Assembly (NCBI GenBank): GCA_934045905.1
Contig: CAKOGZ010000076.1
Coordinates: 155,882 to 219,881 of the forward strand
DNA: 64,000 nt
Direction of reading: 5' to 3'
DNA from: Leuctra nigra
Taxonomy: Eukaryota > Arthropoda > Insecta > Plecoptera > Leuctridae
Part shown: positions 8,173 through 16,599 of the stretch, in pieces
Position numbering within the stretch: the stretch's first letter is position 1
Layout of the letters: each line of letters begins with the position of its first letter
Translations under genes and position numbers: made by a program
Notes under the pieces: model-generated
Seen by the model: the letters and a program-made list of their open reading frames with translations, nothing else
What the model was told of the DNA's origin: nothing
Databases searched by the model: none

Positions 8173-9435
8173 ATGGCTTACAACACTCGGTGTAGAATGC
8201 GTAGTCGAGTGGAACAGGCGTGTTTCTTTTTCGACCTGGACAACACACTTGCGATCTACCATGTACCATCTCTACAAGCATGTTTGATGAGCGCTACTCT
8301 TCGTACGCTTGGGGATGTCCACGGAACTGTTACGCTAGACACGACGCTCAATGGAATCGGAGTGATTATCGACCGTAGAAGGGGTGAGATCATCAAACCA
8401 ACCTCGAACAAGCCACTGTCGTCAGTTAAAGAGACGAGTTCATTTAGTGGTGAGAACTCGGGTTCCCAACTGTGTTCCGACGTCATCTCTTCATACTCGA
8501 AGTTTGATCGTTATTCATACGAGAAGATGATGACTCTGGATGATATACTTAGGGTCATTAACAGTTTCATCATTGCACCTAGCCGATACGTGAATGATGT
8601 ATTTATTACGTGTGACAACTTTGATGCTATCCTACCTGCCATATACATGGCTTGCCTCAAGGCACAAAAGGATCGAGCTGCATTAGTACCCGAGTTCAAA
8701 TCGCAACATCCAGAGGTGGTGTTTGCAGATGTGCTGGCTGCGTTTCAATTATCGCTCAAGAAGCTGTGGGATTGTGAGGATATCGGCGAGTTCGTGCACC
8801 CCACTACACCGGCTCTACGTGAAAAGTTGTACCAACTGCGACAGATGCATACGCTTGGGATCATTACCAGTTCACCGAAAGAGTATGCCAAAAAGGTGTT
8901 GGATTATACCTTTCCTGAATGGAAGACGCTGTTCACACTTGTCATTACGAATACCGACAAGACGATGTTCTTTTACAATCGCTACCATGGAGAACATATG
9001 AAGATGGTGGATGACGGACCGATGTACACTGGTGGTGATTGGAACACGTATAAAACAACGTTTGAGCTCCCACACATGGTCTACACGGGCGATCATCCCT
9101 CTCAAGATGTGTATTGTCCGAAACATGACGCTGCGGGGATTGTGACGTATGGTATTACATACGGGGACCATGATCTTGTGAGTGGTGCCATGGCTGTACA
9201 TGCTCAGGGTATGGAAACGAGTGTTGAGAATATCGATTACGATCGCTCATTGTACAAGTACTATAGTGGACTGAATCTTTCTCTAGTGTATATTTCGTAT
9301 CCGGGTAAAACTGGTTGTTTGACGTGTAACAAGTTGCCACCTAATATGAAATGTCAATATTGTTGTGACACCCTTCTGGGGAATGAGCAAATGTTTGATC
9401 GACTCTTGAGAAAAAGCAGGCTCCCTAAAATATAA
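8173..9435 (+). CDS. HAD-superfamily phosphatase-like protein, possible 38K homologue
   Basis: 420 residues. HAD motif I is intact near the N-terminus (FFFDLDNTLAIY, D21 and D23), motif II is probably the IITSS segment in the second half, and a motif IV-like GD is seen in YTGDHPSQDVY followed by AAGIVTYGITYG. HAD enzymes form a phospho-aspartate on the first Asp. Baculovirus/nudivirus 38K is a HAD-type phosphatase of about this size that acts on the basic core protein during nucleocapsid assembly, so 38K is a reasonable but unproved candidate. The C-terminus adds a four-Cys zinc-binding-like segment (CLTC, CQYCC) missing from the paralogue at 10752. A TATA/initiator lies about 120 bases upstream. 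Confidence 0.75.
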   Translation: MAYNTRCRMRSRVEQACFFFDLDNTLAIYHVPSLQACLMSATLRTLGDVHGTVTLDTTLNGIGVIIDRRRGEIIKPTSNKPLSSVKETSSFSGENSGSQLCSDVISSYSKFDRYSYEKMMTLDDILRVINSFIIAPSRYVNDVFITCDNFDAILPAIYMACLKAQKDRAALVPEFKSQHPEVVFADVLAAFQLSLKKLWDCEDIGEFVHPTTPALREKLYQLRQMHTLGIITSSPKEYAKKVLDYTFPEWKTLFTLVITNTDKTMFFYNRYHGEHMKMVDDGPMYTGGDWNTYKTTFELPHMVYTGDHPSQDVYCPKHDAAGIVTYGITYGDHDLVSGAMAVHAQGMETSVENIDYDRSLYKYYSGLNLSLVYISYPGKTGCLTCNKLPPNMKCQYCCDTLLGNEQMFDRLLRKSRLPKI

Positions 9436-9768
9436 ATGTTTAATATTTACAAGGTCAAAGTACAGTTACACACTGTATAAATGACAATGATGTCGCACGC
9501 ATTTAGACGGCTCGCTTATCAATGCGTTACACAGAGCGTTTAAAGGTGTGGTGTATAATATACGGTGTATGTATGGAGCCTATGTATGTATAATCCAGGT
9601 ATGGAGCCTTGTATAATAACCATGTAATAAACCAACTTACTCGACGCGTGTCTTACACTTTACCCATCTTCCAATCCCATTCCTCCTCGCAAGGTACAAC
9701 GTCATGCGCCACAACCATGGATCGTACACGTCATATGTAAGATATCCAGTCTTAACCCAACCCTCATT
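9436..9768. other. Intergenic region, no gene seen
   Basis: It contains a duplicated phrase (GTATGGAGCC, then GTATAATAA/GTATAATCC) and an AATAAA near 9626 that would end the transcript of the HAD-like gene. No convincing small gene is visible. Confidence 0.6.
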
Positions 9769-10494
9769 ATGAGTTGTACTATTGATTTCGAGACGGTGGC
9801 TGATGGGGACGATAGTCGTGTTGTGAAGGAAATTGCCGTTGTTGACAACGTAACCAAAAAAACAAAGCAGTGGATTTTAGAAAATGACTCGTACGGTGAA
9901 CGAAGTCCGTCGATTCTAGTCTTTGATGACGCTAGTGACACTAAGTTTACTGGTTTCACGTACGCAAACTGTAGAGCTAGAGATGAAGCATTAAAAAGCA
10001 TGGTGTTCACTCACTGTATGGATTATAAACTAAAATACACCAGAGGCAGAGCAAATGTGAAATATTTGGACACCATTTTCTGGAACGTCATTGATTTGAA
10101 TGAGTTCGAGTATGACTCGTCACCATCATTTCCATACGAGGAGATAAAGTGTTACGTACATGGTGTGCATATTGGTTTTGCGGGTGAAATGTGCTCTCTG
10201 AAAAGTGCAATGAAGCTGTCACGGTGGTGTGTTGCAAACAGTGAAAAAACCGACATGTTGCAACTGGAACCAAGATTGAAATCATTTGCATCGTTCCCGA
10301 ATGACAACGTCACCGCACGCGACTTGGCCGAGGCTGGGTTTTATTACACGTTTCAAGACGACAAAGTTGCCTGTCCATCATGCGGTATCGTGATGCATAA
10401 ATGGTTGCCTCAAGACTTCCCGTTTTACGAACATAAACACTGGAGTCCTGATTGCATGTTCATTCGCGATACTCAATTGCGAACGTCTCTGTGA
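9769..10494 (+). CDS. Exonuclease-like N-terminus fused to a C-terminal BIR domain
   Basis: 241 residues. The last 75 residues are a complete BIR domain: the RLKSFASFP entry, DLAEAGFYYTFQDDKVACPSC, then W, EH and C. The zinc ligands C202, C205, H222 and C229 fit CX2CX16HX6C exactly. The first 160 residues begin with IDFETV and EIAVVD, which resembles the first motif (DxE) of DEDD-type exonucleases; the later acidic motifs are not clear, so this part is tentative. There is no RING, unlike baculovirus IAPs. BIR proteins usually block caspases or adaptor signalling, so an anti-apoptotic or immune role is inferred. It sits between the two HAD-like paralogues. Confidence 0.8.
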   Translation: MSCTIDFETVADGDDSRVVKEIAVVDNVTKKTKQWILENDSYGERSPSILVFDDASDTKFTGFTYANCRARDEALKSMVFTHCMDYKLKYTRGRANVKYLDTIFWNVIDLNEFEYDSSPSFPYEEIKCYVHGVHIGFAGEMCSLKSAMKLSRWCVANSEKTDMLQLEPRLKSFASFPNDNVTARDLAEAGFYYTFQDDKVACPSCGIVMHKWLPQDFPFYEHKHWSPDCMFIRDTQLRTSL

Positions 10495-10693
10495 GGTCTG
10501 ATCTTTGCTCTGACGTAGGTTGCTCGTGGAAATACCCAGCGTGTGACGAGAGCCAGTTAATCGCTCGGCTTAACGCGTCAGGGAGGTGATAACATACATC
10601 GTTCGAACCTGTAAGCTCATGCATGTTTGACGTGGGATTATAGATTCCTATGTGACGTGCTGGTTTGACGTAGGATTACAAGTACTTTGCGAG

Positions 10694-10727
10694 TATATAA
10701 ACCATCCCACCACCACCACACACTAGT
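10694..10727 (+). promoter_or_regulatory. Early-type promoter of the second HAD-like gene
   Basis: GAGTATATAA (TATA at 10694) is followed by CTAGT with its A at 10725, 31 bases from the first T, and a short leader to the ATG at 10752. Confidence 0.55.
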
Positions 10728-10751
10728 GAGATTTTACTGTCTTCACGTAAC

Positions 10752-11702
10752 ATGCCGAGTTCATCTCCTACTTCAAGTAACATACCGCCTACTTCAAGTA
10801 ACATGTCGAGTTATATGTCTCTACCGACGGCTGATACGGGTTTCAAGTGTTTAATATTCGAGTTGGAACACACGATTGCGATCTACAAGAAGAGACCTAT
10901 ACAAACACTCTTGACGACCACCATTCTTGGGAAGCTTTACCATCTCTACGGAGCTGTTACATCACACACCTCGGATCATGAAGTTGGTCGCGTCATTGAC
11001 TACGAAAGGGGCGTCGTTGTGGAACCTACCGGATGGGTTGTTGGGTTTTCACAACAGGGTCCTGGCATAAAGGAGTTTCTCTACACGGGTGTCCAACCGA
11101 AGGGTATGTTCGTTACCTGCGACATATTTGAGGCTATCCTACCTGGCATCTATATGGGTTGCCTAGAAGCACAAAGGAATAATATCGAACTGGCCGACCA
11201 CACACCAAAGGACGTGTATGAAGATGTGATGTTGGCGTTTCAAGAATCGTTCAAGAAGCTGTGGGAGTGTGAGAATTTTGCCGATTACTTGTACCCCACT
11301 ACACCGAGTCTACGCGCAAATTTGGGTGCACTGCGAGACACACATATGATTGGTATCATTACGAGTCCATCAAAACTAGCACTCTTCAAGCATCCAGATC
11401 TCGCGTTTGAGCGGCACAGGAAGTATTGCGACAAGGTGTTGGATCATCTCTTTCCCGAGTGGCGTACGTTTTTCCATTTTGTCGTTACGAACGAGGGAGA
11501 CCGTCCAGTCGTCATACCCAAGGAGAACGAGCTGTCTGTCATCTACACGGGTAGTTGCGTGAAGCGACCTGCTACCGTCAAGTATTATATTACTGGTGAC
11601 GACTCTGATAATCTTGTACGTCGGTCCATGTCCAAGCTTGGTTTCGAGGTCCGGGAGCGTGTTGAAGATATCAATTATAATAATGCATTGTATGACGTGT
11701 AA
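10752..11702 (+). CDS. HAD-like paralogue with catalytic aspartates replaced
   Basis: 316 residues. It is collinear with the protein at 8173 over most of its length (TCD.FEAILPG/AIYM, FKKLWECE, LYPTTPSLRANL, IGIITS, YITGDDSDNLV), so the two are duplicates. In motif I, where the partner has DLDNT, this copy has ELEHT: both aspartates are glutamate and the usual Asn is His. It should therefore not form the normal phospho-aspartate. The Ser/Thr-rich N-terminus is different, and the C-terminal four-Cys segment is missing. The duplicated gene is kept open with its own TATA promoter, which suggests a non-catalytic role such as binding or regulation; this is inference. Confidence 0.75.
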   Translation: MPSSSPTSSNIPPTSSNMSSYMSLPTADTGFKCLIFELEHTIAIYKKRPIQTLLTTTILGKLYHLYGAVTSHTSDHEVGRVIDYERGVVVEPTGWVVGFSQQGPGIKEFLYTGVQPKGMFVTCDIFEAILPGIYMGCLEAQRNNIELADHTPKDVYEDVMLAFQESFKKLWECENFADYLYPTTPSLRANLGALRDTHMIGIITSPSKLALFKHPDLAFERHRKYCDKVLDHLFPEWRTFFHFVVTNEGDRPVVIPKENELSVIYTGSCVKRPATVKYYITGDDSDNLVRRSMSKLGFEVRERVEDINYNNALYDV

Positions 11703-12085
11703 CTTGTTCAGTCTGATGACGTGTAATATACTTGGTGATGCTTGTGGTAGTAACTGTATATTTGGTGCCTAGGGTACCTAGTGTAATGACGTGAATATGT
11801 ATTGTACGTTAACCTGTAATGAAGAGCATTGGATATTTGTATCCCGAGCATTAACGCTCGTCTGATATACAATAAACACACTTGAACTTAATCATGTATT
11901 CTTAACCTCGATCCTGTGCAATCCATAGTCTCGGTATAGAGTCACATGTGCAATCCTAGACCGTGAGATGTGTGTGAGTCTATCTGACTTGATCGCCATG
12001 TGACGTAGACTATCCACTGAACGTAGTTCCGATATTCTCTACTAGAGTGAGCACTGAACGCGAGAGAGAGTGACAACAGTAGACG

Positions 12086-12278
12086 TATATTGTCATGTGA
12101 CGTAGACTGTATATTGATTTAAAAAAAGAAGGACTCCTGAGGTTTGAACTCGGAGACAAGAGGCCGGTATAAGTCGCCTTGTAACATACTCCAAAAGTCC
12201 TTCTGGTAGATGGTCAGATTTAAACAATCAATATACAGTCTACATCACAATATACAGTCTACGTCACATGACAATATA
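12086..12278. repeat. Perfect 30-base inverted repeat around a tRNA-like sequence
   Basis: 12086-12115 is the exact reverse complement of 12249-12278 (TATATTGTCATGTGACGTAG and onward). A second, slightly diverged right arm lies at 12224-12246. The loop contains the tRNA-like sequence on the minus strand. Each arm carries the TGACGTA word. Confidence 0.85.
12128..12203 (-). other. tRNA-like sequence, probably degenerate
   Basis: Read on the minus strand, GAAGGAC and GTCCTTC pair as a 7-base acceptor. A T-arm-like hairpin contains GTTCAAACC, close to Pol III box B. The T stem has a bulge, box A is poor and the anticodon arm does not fold cleanly, so it is probably a tRNA relic or a tRNA-derived element and not a working tRNA. 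No amino acid is assigned. Confidence 0.45.
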
Positions 12279-12588
12279 ACGTCACAGCAAGCGAAAGGAA
12301 CGCTAGAGTCATTTTGGAAGAAAAAAACATCAGTTGTTGACTTCAGTCAAATTGTAATTAGAGAGAGTTGTATGTAGCAAGTCTGTGGTGTCAAGGAAAG
12401 CGAGGAGGTATAGGAACGCGAGAGAGAGTCACAACAGTCTACGTCACACGGATAGTCTACGTACAGTCTACGTCACATGGCGACATACAGTCTAGTAAGA
12501 TAACAGGTGGGATATAAAGACGGTCTCAGACATTCAACAGTAGTGTTATATCTCACAGTCTGACATACGATCTATACTCTGTGGAACA

Positions 12589-13968
12589 ATGTTACTGTTT
12601 AAACCGAGTATTGTTTTGATGTGCGTGTGTATATTCGGAGGTATAGCGTTTGCTATGGGTTCAGATGAACCACCAGTGTTACCTTCAAAGTGTGAGCGGA
12701 TTAAAGGAGGCAGCGTAGCGTGTCATAGAAATCCGTACTCGCACGAGCTCCATGTTGCGTCACGAGGAGAGTTACCTTTCTCGGTCCCTCCTTTGACGAC
12801 GAGCTTGACTATCCTAACGGGGACCCTAACTGAAACCTCATCCCGAGTTTGGCTCACCACCATTCGATCCCTCATACTGTACAATCCCAAGGTATTGAAC
12901 GGGACTGTGCTCAATACGATTCCCAACCTTAGAGAACTGGTGGTCTATGAGAACGAGATGGTTTCGTTTACGTGGATCAACCACACACGTATACACGATA
13001 TATCTCTGAAGAATGGACTCCTCTCGTATATCGTTCTAAACCTACCTCGTTTGAAAACCCTACAGTTGGACAATAACAACCTGGTGACTGTGGGTGAGAT
13101 TATAGCACCGAGACTTAAACTCCTCACGTTGACGGGAAATCCTATTACCGCCCTGGACGCAACCTTGTTTAGCGTACCAACCGTGACGTATTCTTGTATG
13201 AACCCACTGTTGATTCGATTTACGAGGGATGAAACTGTACCCACTACGTCGAGTCTATCTACGTCACACCATACAACGAGTCTGTCTACGTCACACCAAC
13301 CCAACGATACAACGAGTCTATCTACCTCACACCCAACGAGGGAGGCGAGTCCATCACACTCAACGAGCGAGGAAACGAGTCCATCACACCCAACGAGCGA
13401 GGAAACGAGTCCATCTACGTCACAAGATACAGCGAGCGAGGAGGAAACGAGTCCATCATCACAGCATACAAGCGAGGAGGAAACTGTACCATCTACGTCA
13501 CACCATACAACTGTACCATCTACGTTGTATAGACCCAAGCGGTATAACCACGAATGGGACGAGGAGGAGGAAGATCATGAGAGTGAGCAAAACGAGTACA
13601 CAAAATCACCCTACTGTACTGTAGGTTGGAAAAGTCAACCTAATGTTCCCGTGTGTGAGGATCCTCGTCTGATAAATGTAGTGTTTTACTGTGACGAGTT
13701 TCCCAATGCTCGCAAGAGTGAGTATGACTATATCAAGATTAAAGGCGAGATGTATCGGATCGATTATGACGAGGTTTCATACCAAAATGCGACACTCGGT
13801 GTGGTTGGATTTATAGTTGTTGGCTCGATCAGTGTAATTACGATGACGCTAGTAACTCTCCATCGGGACTACATCAAGCGGAGAGCGAACAAGACACCGA
13901 GTCGACTAGACAGTGAACAAGGGATCGAGTTGGAACCGCTGACTGAACCTAGCTCTGACGTGGTGTAA
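12589..13968 (+). CDS. Leucine-rich-repeat type I membrane protein with mucin-like stalk
   Basis: 459 residues. An N-terminal signal peptide (hydrophobic run to about residue 22) is followed by leucine-rich repeats at about 85-205 (IPNLRELVVYENEM, LPRLKTLQLDNNNL, APRLKLLTLTGNPI), which match the LxxLxLxxN consensus. Residues about 218-310 are a Ser/Thr/Glu-rich, STSHH/SEETSP repeat stalk likely to be O-glycosylated. A Cys-containing membrane-proximal domain, a single membrane span near 405-427 and a basic cytosolic tail follow. NGT and NHT are N-glycosylation sites. Viral LRR receptors are unusual; a host-derived cell-surface decoy or adhesion glycoprotein is the best inference. A TATA box lies at 12513. 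Confidence 0.8.
   Translation: MLLFKPSIVLMCVCIFGGIAFAMGSDEPPVLPSKCERIKGGSVACHRNPYSHELHVASRGELPFSVPPLTTSLTILTGTLTETSSRVWLTTIRSLILYNPKVLNGTVLNTIPNLRELVVYENEMVSFTWINHTRIHDISLKNGLLSYIVLNLPRLKTLQLDNNNLVTVGEIIAPRLKLLTLTGNPITALDATLFSVPTVTYSCMNPLLIRFTRDETVPTTSSLSTSHHTTSLSTSHQPNDTTSLSTSHPTREASPSHSTSEETSPSHPTSEETSPSTSQDTASEEETSPSSQHTSEEETVPSTSHHTTVPSTLYRPKRYNHEWDEEEEDHESEQNEYTKSPYCTVGWKSQPNVPVCEDPRLINVVFYCDEFPNARKSEYDYIKIKGEMYRIDYDEVSYQNATLGVVGFIVVGSISVITMTLVTLHRDYIKRRANKTPSRLDSEQGIELEPLTEPSSDVV
13245..13525 (+). repeat. Coding repeat homologous to non-coding repeats at 7.05-7.26 kb
   Basis: Blocks such as CTACGTCACACCATACAAC, ATACAGCGAGCGAG and AACTGTACCATCTACGTCACA form the Ser/Thr stalk of the LRR protein. 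The same phrases (ACAGCGAGCGAG, GACTGTACCATC, CATCTACGTCACA) occur in the 59-base array. Confidence 0.7.
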
Positions 13969-14050
13969 CGTGCATTATGCGTCACCTTTCGTCACGTATT
14001 GTGTATTTACATGTATAACTTACTATGGTTGTGGATTAAGGTTGTGGGTT

Positions 14051-14087
14051 AATAAAATCATTGTATTGGATATATTTGTTATTTATT
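14051..14087. terminator. Face-to-face poly(A) signals
   Basis: AATAAA at 14051-14056 serves the LRR gene. TTTATT at 14082-14087 is AATAAA on the minus strand, for the gene ending at 14234. About 100 bases of GTACAGAGTATTGATACCTC-type repeats with ACGTCA words follow. Confidence 0.65.
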
Positions 14088-14233
14088 AATACCTATCCTC
14101 GTACAGAGTATTGATACCTCTCATACAGAGTATTAGCTACGTCACAGTACGAGGTACGTCAGACTCTACAGAGTTGATACCTCGTACAGAGTATTGATCC
14201 TACAGACATCTCTTGTGCCCACCATACCTGTCG

Positions 14234-16429
14234 CTAGTGACGACAGTGACGAGATTTATGGCACCTACACGGTGTATGACAACAGCGGGGACAACCTCTT
14301 GACGGTCCACCGCGTCGACAACATACAGAGATCCAACATCTCTTACACCGATCGTAGTAACACTTCTTGCTGCGACAATACCGTTTACGCTCGGCGTCTG
14401 GTCTCAGCGAGTCTAGGCTAACCAACTCGCGGATCGGTGTAATACTCTTGGCCCATTTAATGAGATCCTCTACGTTAAAGAATGAGGCGAGTTGGTCGCG
14501 GATCTGGATCGCCTTGTCCGTGGGGATGTTCACCATGAGACCATGCATAACGAGATTTGGTACAAGTGTCAACAGAGAGAGATCGTTCACGTCATAAACG
14601 AGACGAGTGGTCGCAGAGGACGAGAATAGGGGTGACACCATTGTTAGATCGTTACCGCTTGCTGACGTAGTGAGTGGGATGCTCACATACATCGGTTCTT
14701 GGAGCGACCCATCATGGACATACCCATTCAAGTGAGGGAGACTCGTAAACTTGTATGCGTACTGAGCCTCTCCGGGTAGTTCATCTCTAAAATCGTTAAA
14801 CTCGGTGATGACGGTGGCAATTTTCCTAAACTTGGTATCGTTATGTGTGCTGGAACCGATGATGAAAACTAGTATGTCCACCTTTGCGTAGAGAGCCGAG
14901 AGGAGCGCATAGTCAACCTCGCCCGTACCGATTCGAACAAAGAGCCCCAGAATCTTGTTCTCGGACTTGTCGGGAAATACAAACGCAGAGAGTTGCGTCT
15001 TGACATTACCCACAGTGATGTAATCATAGTCGGAATCCAAAGTGCCTAGCATGACGGTGTTGTAGTTTGTAATTGCGGACCTAGCCTCGGTTTGATTCCC
15101 GTGGCAACCCATGAGAGCCATTCGCGGGTGCGTGTTCACGTTCCACTTTGTGTAACAAACGTCATGGTAGACGGGATGACAATGCTTCATACCGAAACAG
15201 AAACAGTGAGGATGGATGGGGCGACACTTGCGCTCGTTACCGAAAGTCTCGGGGTACGCGAGTTCAATCGTAACCTGGGAATTCAAAAGGTAGATGGAAA
15301 TCGGACGAACATTCTCGCTCTCCTCGTTCAAGACGGGTGTATACGTGAGAGAGTCGAGTGTAAATTCACCGAGGGGAGCTTGAAACTTGTGTGAACCGCG
15401 ACCACCCACAGTGATCTCGTAATCGACCTCGGTGGATTTCAATTGAAGATGGACCTGATTCACACCAGCGGGGATACCAGAGAGGGTGAATTCGACAGAC
15501 GGCATGATGGGTGTATACGCCACAGTGACGTAGACATCCCGAGTCTGGCCGCTAACCATGGTGCCGTCGACGCTGATTGTAAAGTAGGGATTCGCTGGGA
15601 ACGAGAACTCGAGATAATTCGAACCGTGCTCGTGAATCGGCACGCTAACAGCCTCGTTGAACTTTCCCATAGCCACATCCTCGCCGTTATTACGAATGAC
15701 GACGGGAGTGGCACCCACGACCTTTTGATAATACTCGAAATAGTCTGAACGTCCCCCGCTCTGGGTAACGTTAAATCTGAGAAGAACATCGTGTGACTCT
15801 ACGATTGCGTCACCAAAGTTAATGTCCAAAACATCGTTAATTACGTTGCGCATGTCAACGGAAAACTCGCGAACCAACATGCGGGTGTGAGAGATTTTCT
15901 GGGCTGGAAACGTGATGCGACTCGGTTTTGCGTTGGGACGGATCGGGACGGTCATCACGCGGGTGTGTAGAACACTGTTATTGATGACGCATTGATCGTT
16001 CAAATCGGTCAATCCATTGATGATGAGTCCATCCTCGTTACCAATGTTGCCGCGGATATTGACGGCAACTTGCATCGTGGCGGTTACTTGATTGATCAAA
16101 TTTAAATCTTCAATCAGTTGATCGAGCGCGATTTGCACGTTGTTAAATTCCCCCACGTCATTAGATAGGGATTTGACGTAGGGATAGAAATCGTTTGTAA
16201 ACATAATCTGTTGGTGTTGGTTAAAGCTATTCAAACCGATTGCCTCGTATACAGTTTTCGAGCTCGTGTTTGCTTCGGTGACGTTCTTGACTGTGACGGT
16301 GGTATCTTCGCAAACAAGATTAAAGATCGCGTTGGCGAGCATATGGAAACGAAGGGTGTCGACGGCGGGCACCTCTTCGATCCATATCTTGATCTCGTTA
16401 TCTTTCTGATACCTCCCGTGGAACTTCAT
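14234..16429 (-). CDS. Large beta-rich protein with Cys/Arg-rich tail, function unknown
   Basis: 731 residues from the ATG at 16429. The body has the alternating hydrophobic pattern of a beta-rich, possibly multi-domain structural protein and has no signal peptide or membrane span. The last 48 residues are exceptional: about a dozen Cys with many Arg/Lys/His (CRSKKC, CKRCWISVCCRR, CPRCCHTPCRCHK). This could bind metal or nucleic acid or form disulfides. It is divergent from helicase 2 across a 170-base gap with TTTATATAAA palindromes. A capsid or virion role is possible from size and composition, but I do not recognise the family. Confidence 0.8.
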   Translation of the reverse strand: MKFHGRYQKDNEIKIWIEEVPAVDTLRFHMLANAIFNLVCEDTTVTVKNVTEANTSSKTVYEAIGLNSFNQHQQIMFTNDFYPYVKSLSNDVGEFNNVQIALDQLIEDLNLINQVTATMQVAVNIRGNIGNEDGLIINGLTDLNDQCVINNSVLHTRVMTVPIRPNAKPSRITFPAQKISHTRMLVREFSVDMRNVINDVLDINFGDAIVESHDVLLRFNVTQSGGRSDYFEYYQKVVGATPVVIRNNGEDVAMGKFNEAVSVPIHEHGSNYLEFSFPANPYFTISVDGTMVSGQTRDVYVTVAYTPIMPSVEFTLSGIPAGVNQVHLQLKSTEVDYEITVGGRGSHKFQAPLGEFTLDSLTYTPVLNEESENVRPISIYLLNSQVTIELAYPETFGNERKCRPIHPHCFCFGMKHCHPVYHDVCYTKWNVNTHPRMALMGCHGNQTEARSAITNYNTVMLGTLDSDYDYITVGNVKTQLSAFVFPDKSENKILGLFVRIGTGEVDYALLSALYAKVDILVFIIGSSTHNDTKFRKIATVITEFNDFRDELPGEAQYAYKFTSLPHLNGYVHDGSLQEPMYVSIPLTTSASGNDLTMVSPLFSSSATTRLVYDVNDLSLLTLVPNLVMHGLMVNIPTDKAIQIRDQLASFFNVEDLIKWAKSITPIRELVSLDSLRPDAERKRYCRSKKCYYDRCKRCWISVCCRRGGPSRGCPRCCHTPCRCHKSRHCRH

Positions 16430-16599
16430 GGTGGTTTATATAAACGTTAGCTAGACTCGTGTTTATAAACGTTATTGCGACCCTTTCGTGAGGTTACAGA
16501 GAGACCGTGGGACGACTTACTATAGGTCCCATACGTACGCTACGATTTTAAATAGTGTGTTAACGCTCGAATTTTCATTGGTGAGTGCGATACAGTGCT

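Larger units (their letters stand above)
11703..12588. other. Intergenic region with inverted repeat, tRNA-like core and promoter
   Basis: No protein gene seen. AATAAA lies near 11870 for the gene at 10752. Between 12057 and 12442 a direct repeat (ACGCGAGAGAGAGT followed by ACAACAGT) flanks the inverted-repeat element described separately. TATAAAG at 12513 and CAACAGTAGT at 12536-12545 form the promoter of the LRR gene. Confidence 0.65.

Noticed and set aside
12945..13538. Minus-strand frame of 197 codons with VDGLVSS repeats
   Set aside because: Antisense image of the mucin-like stalk of the LRR gene.
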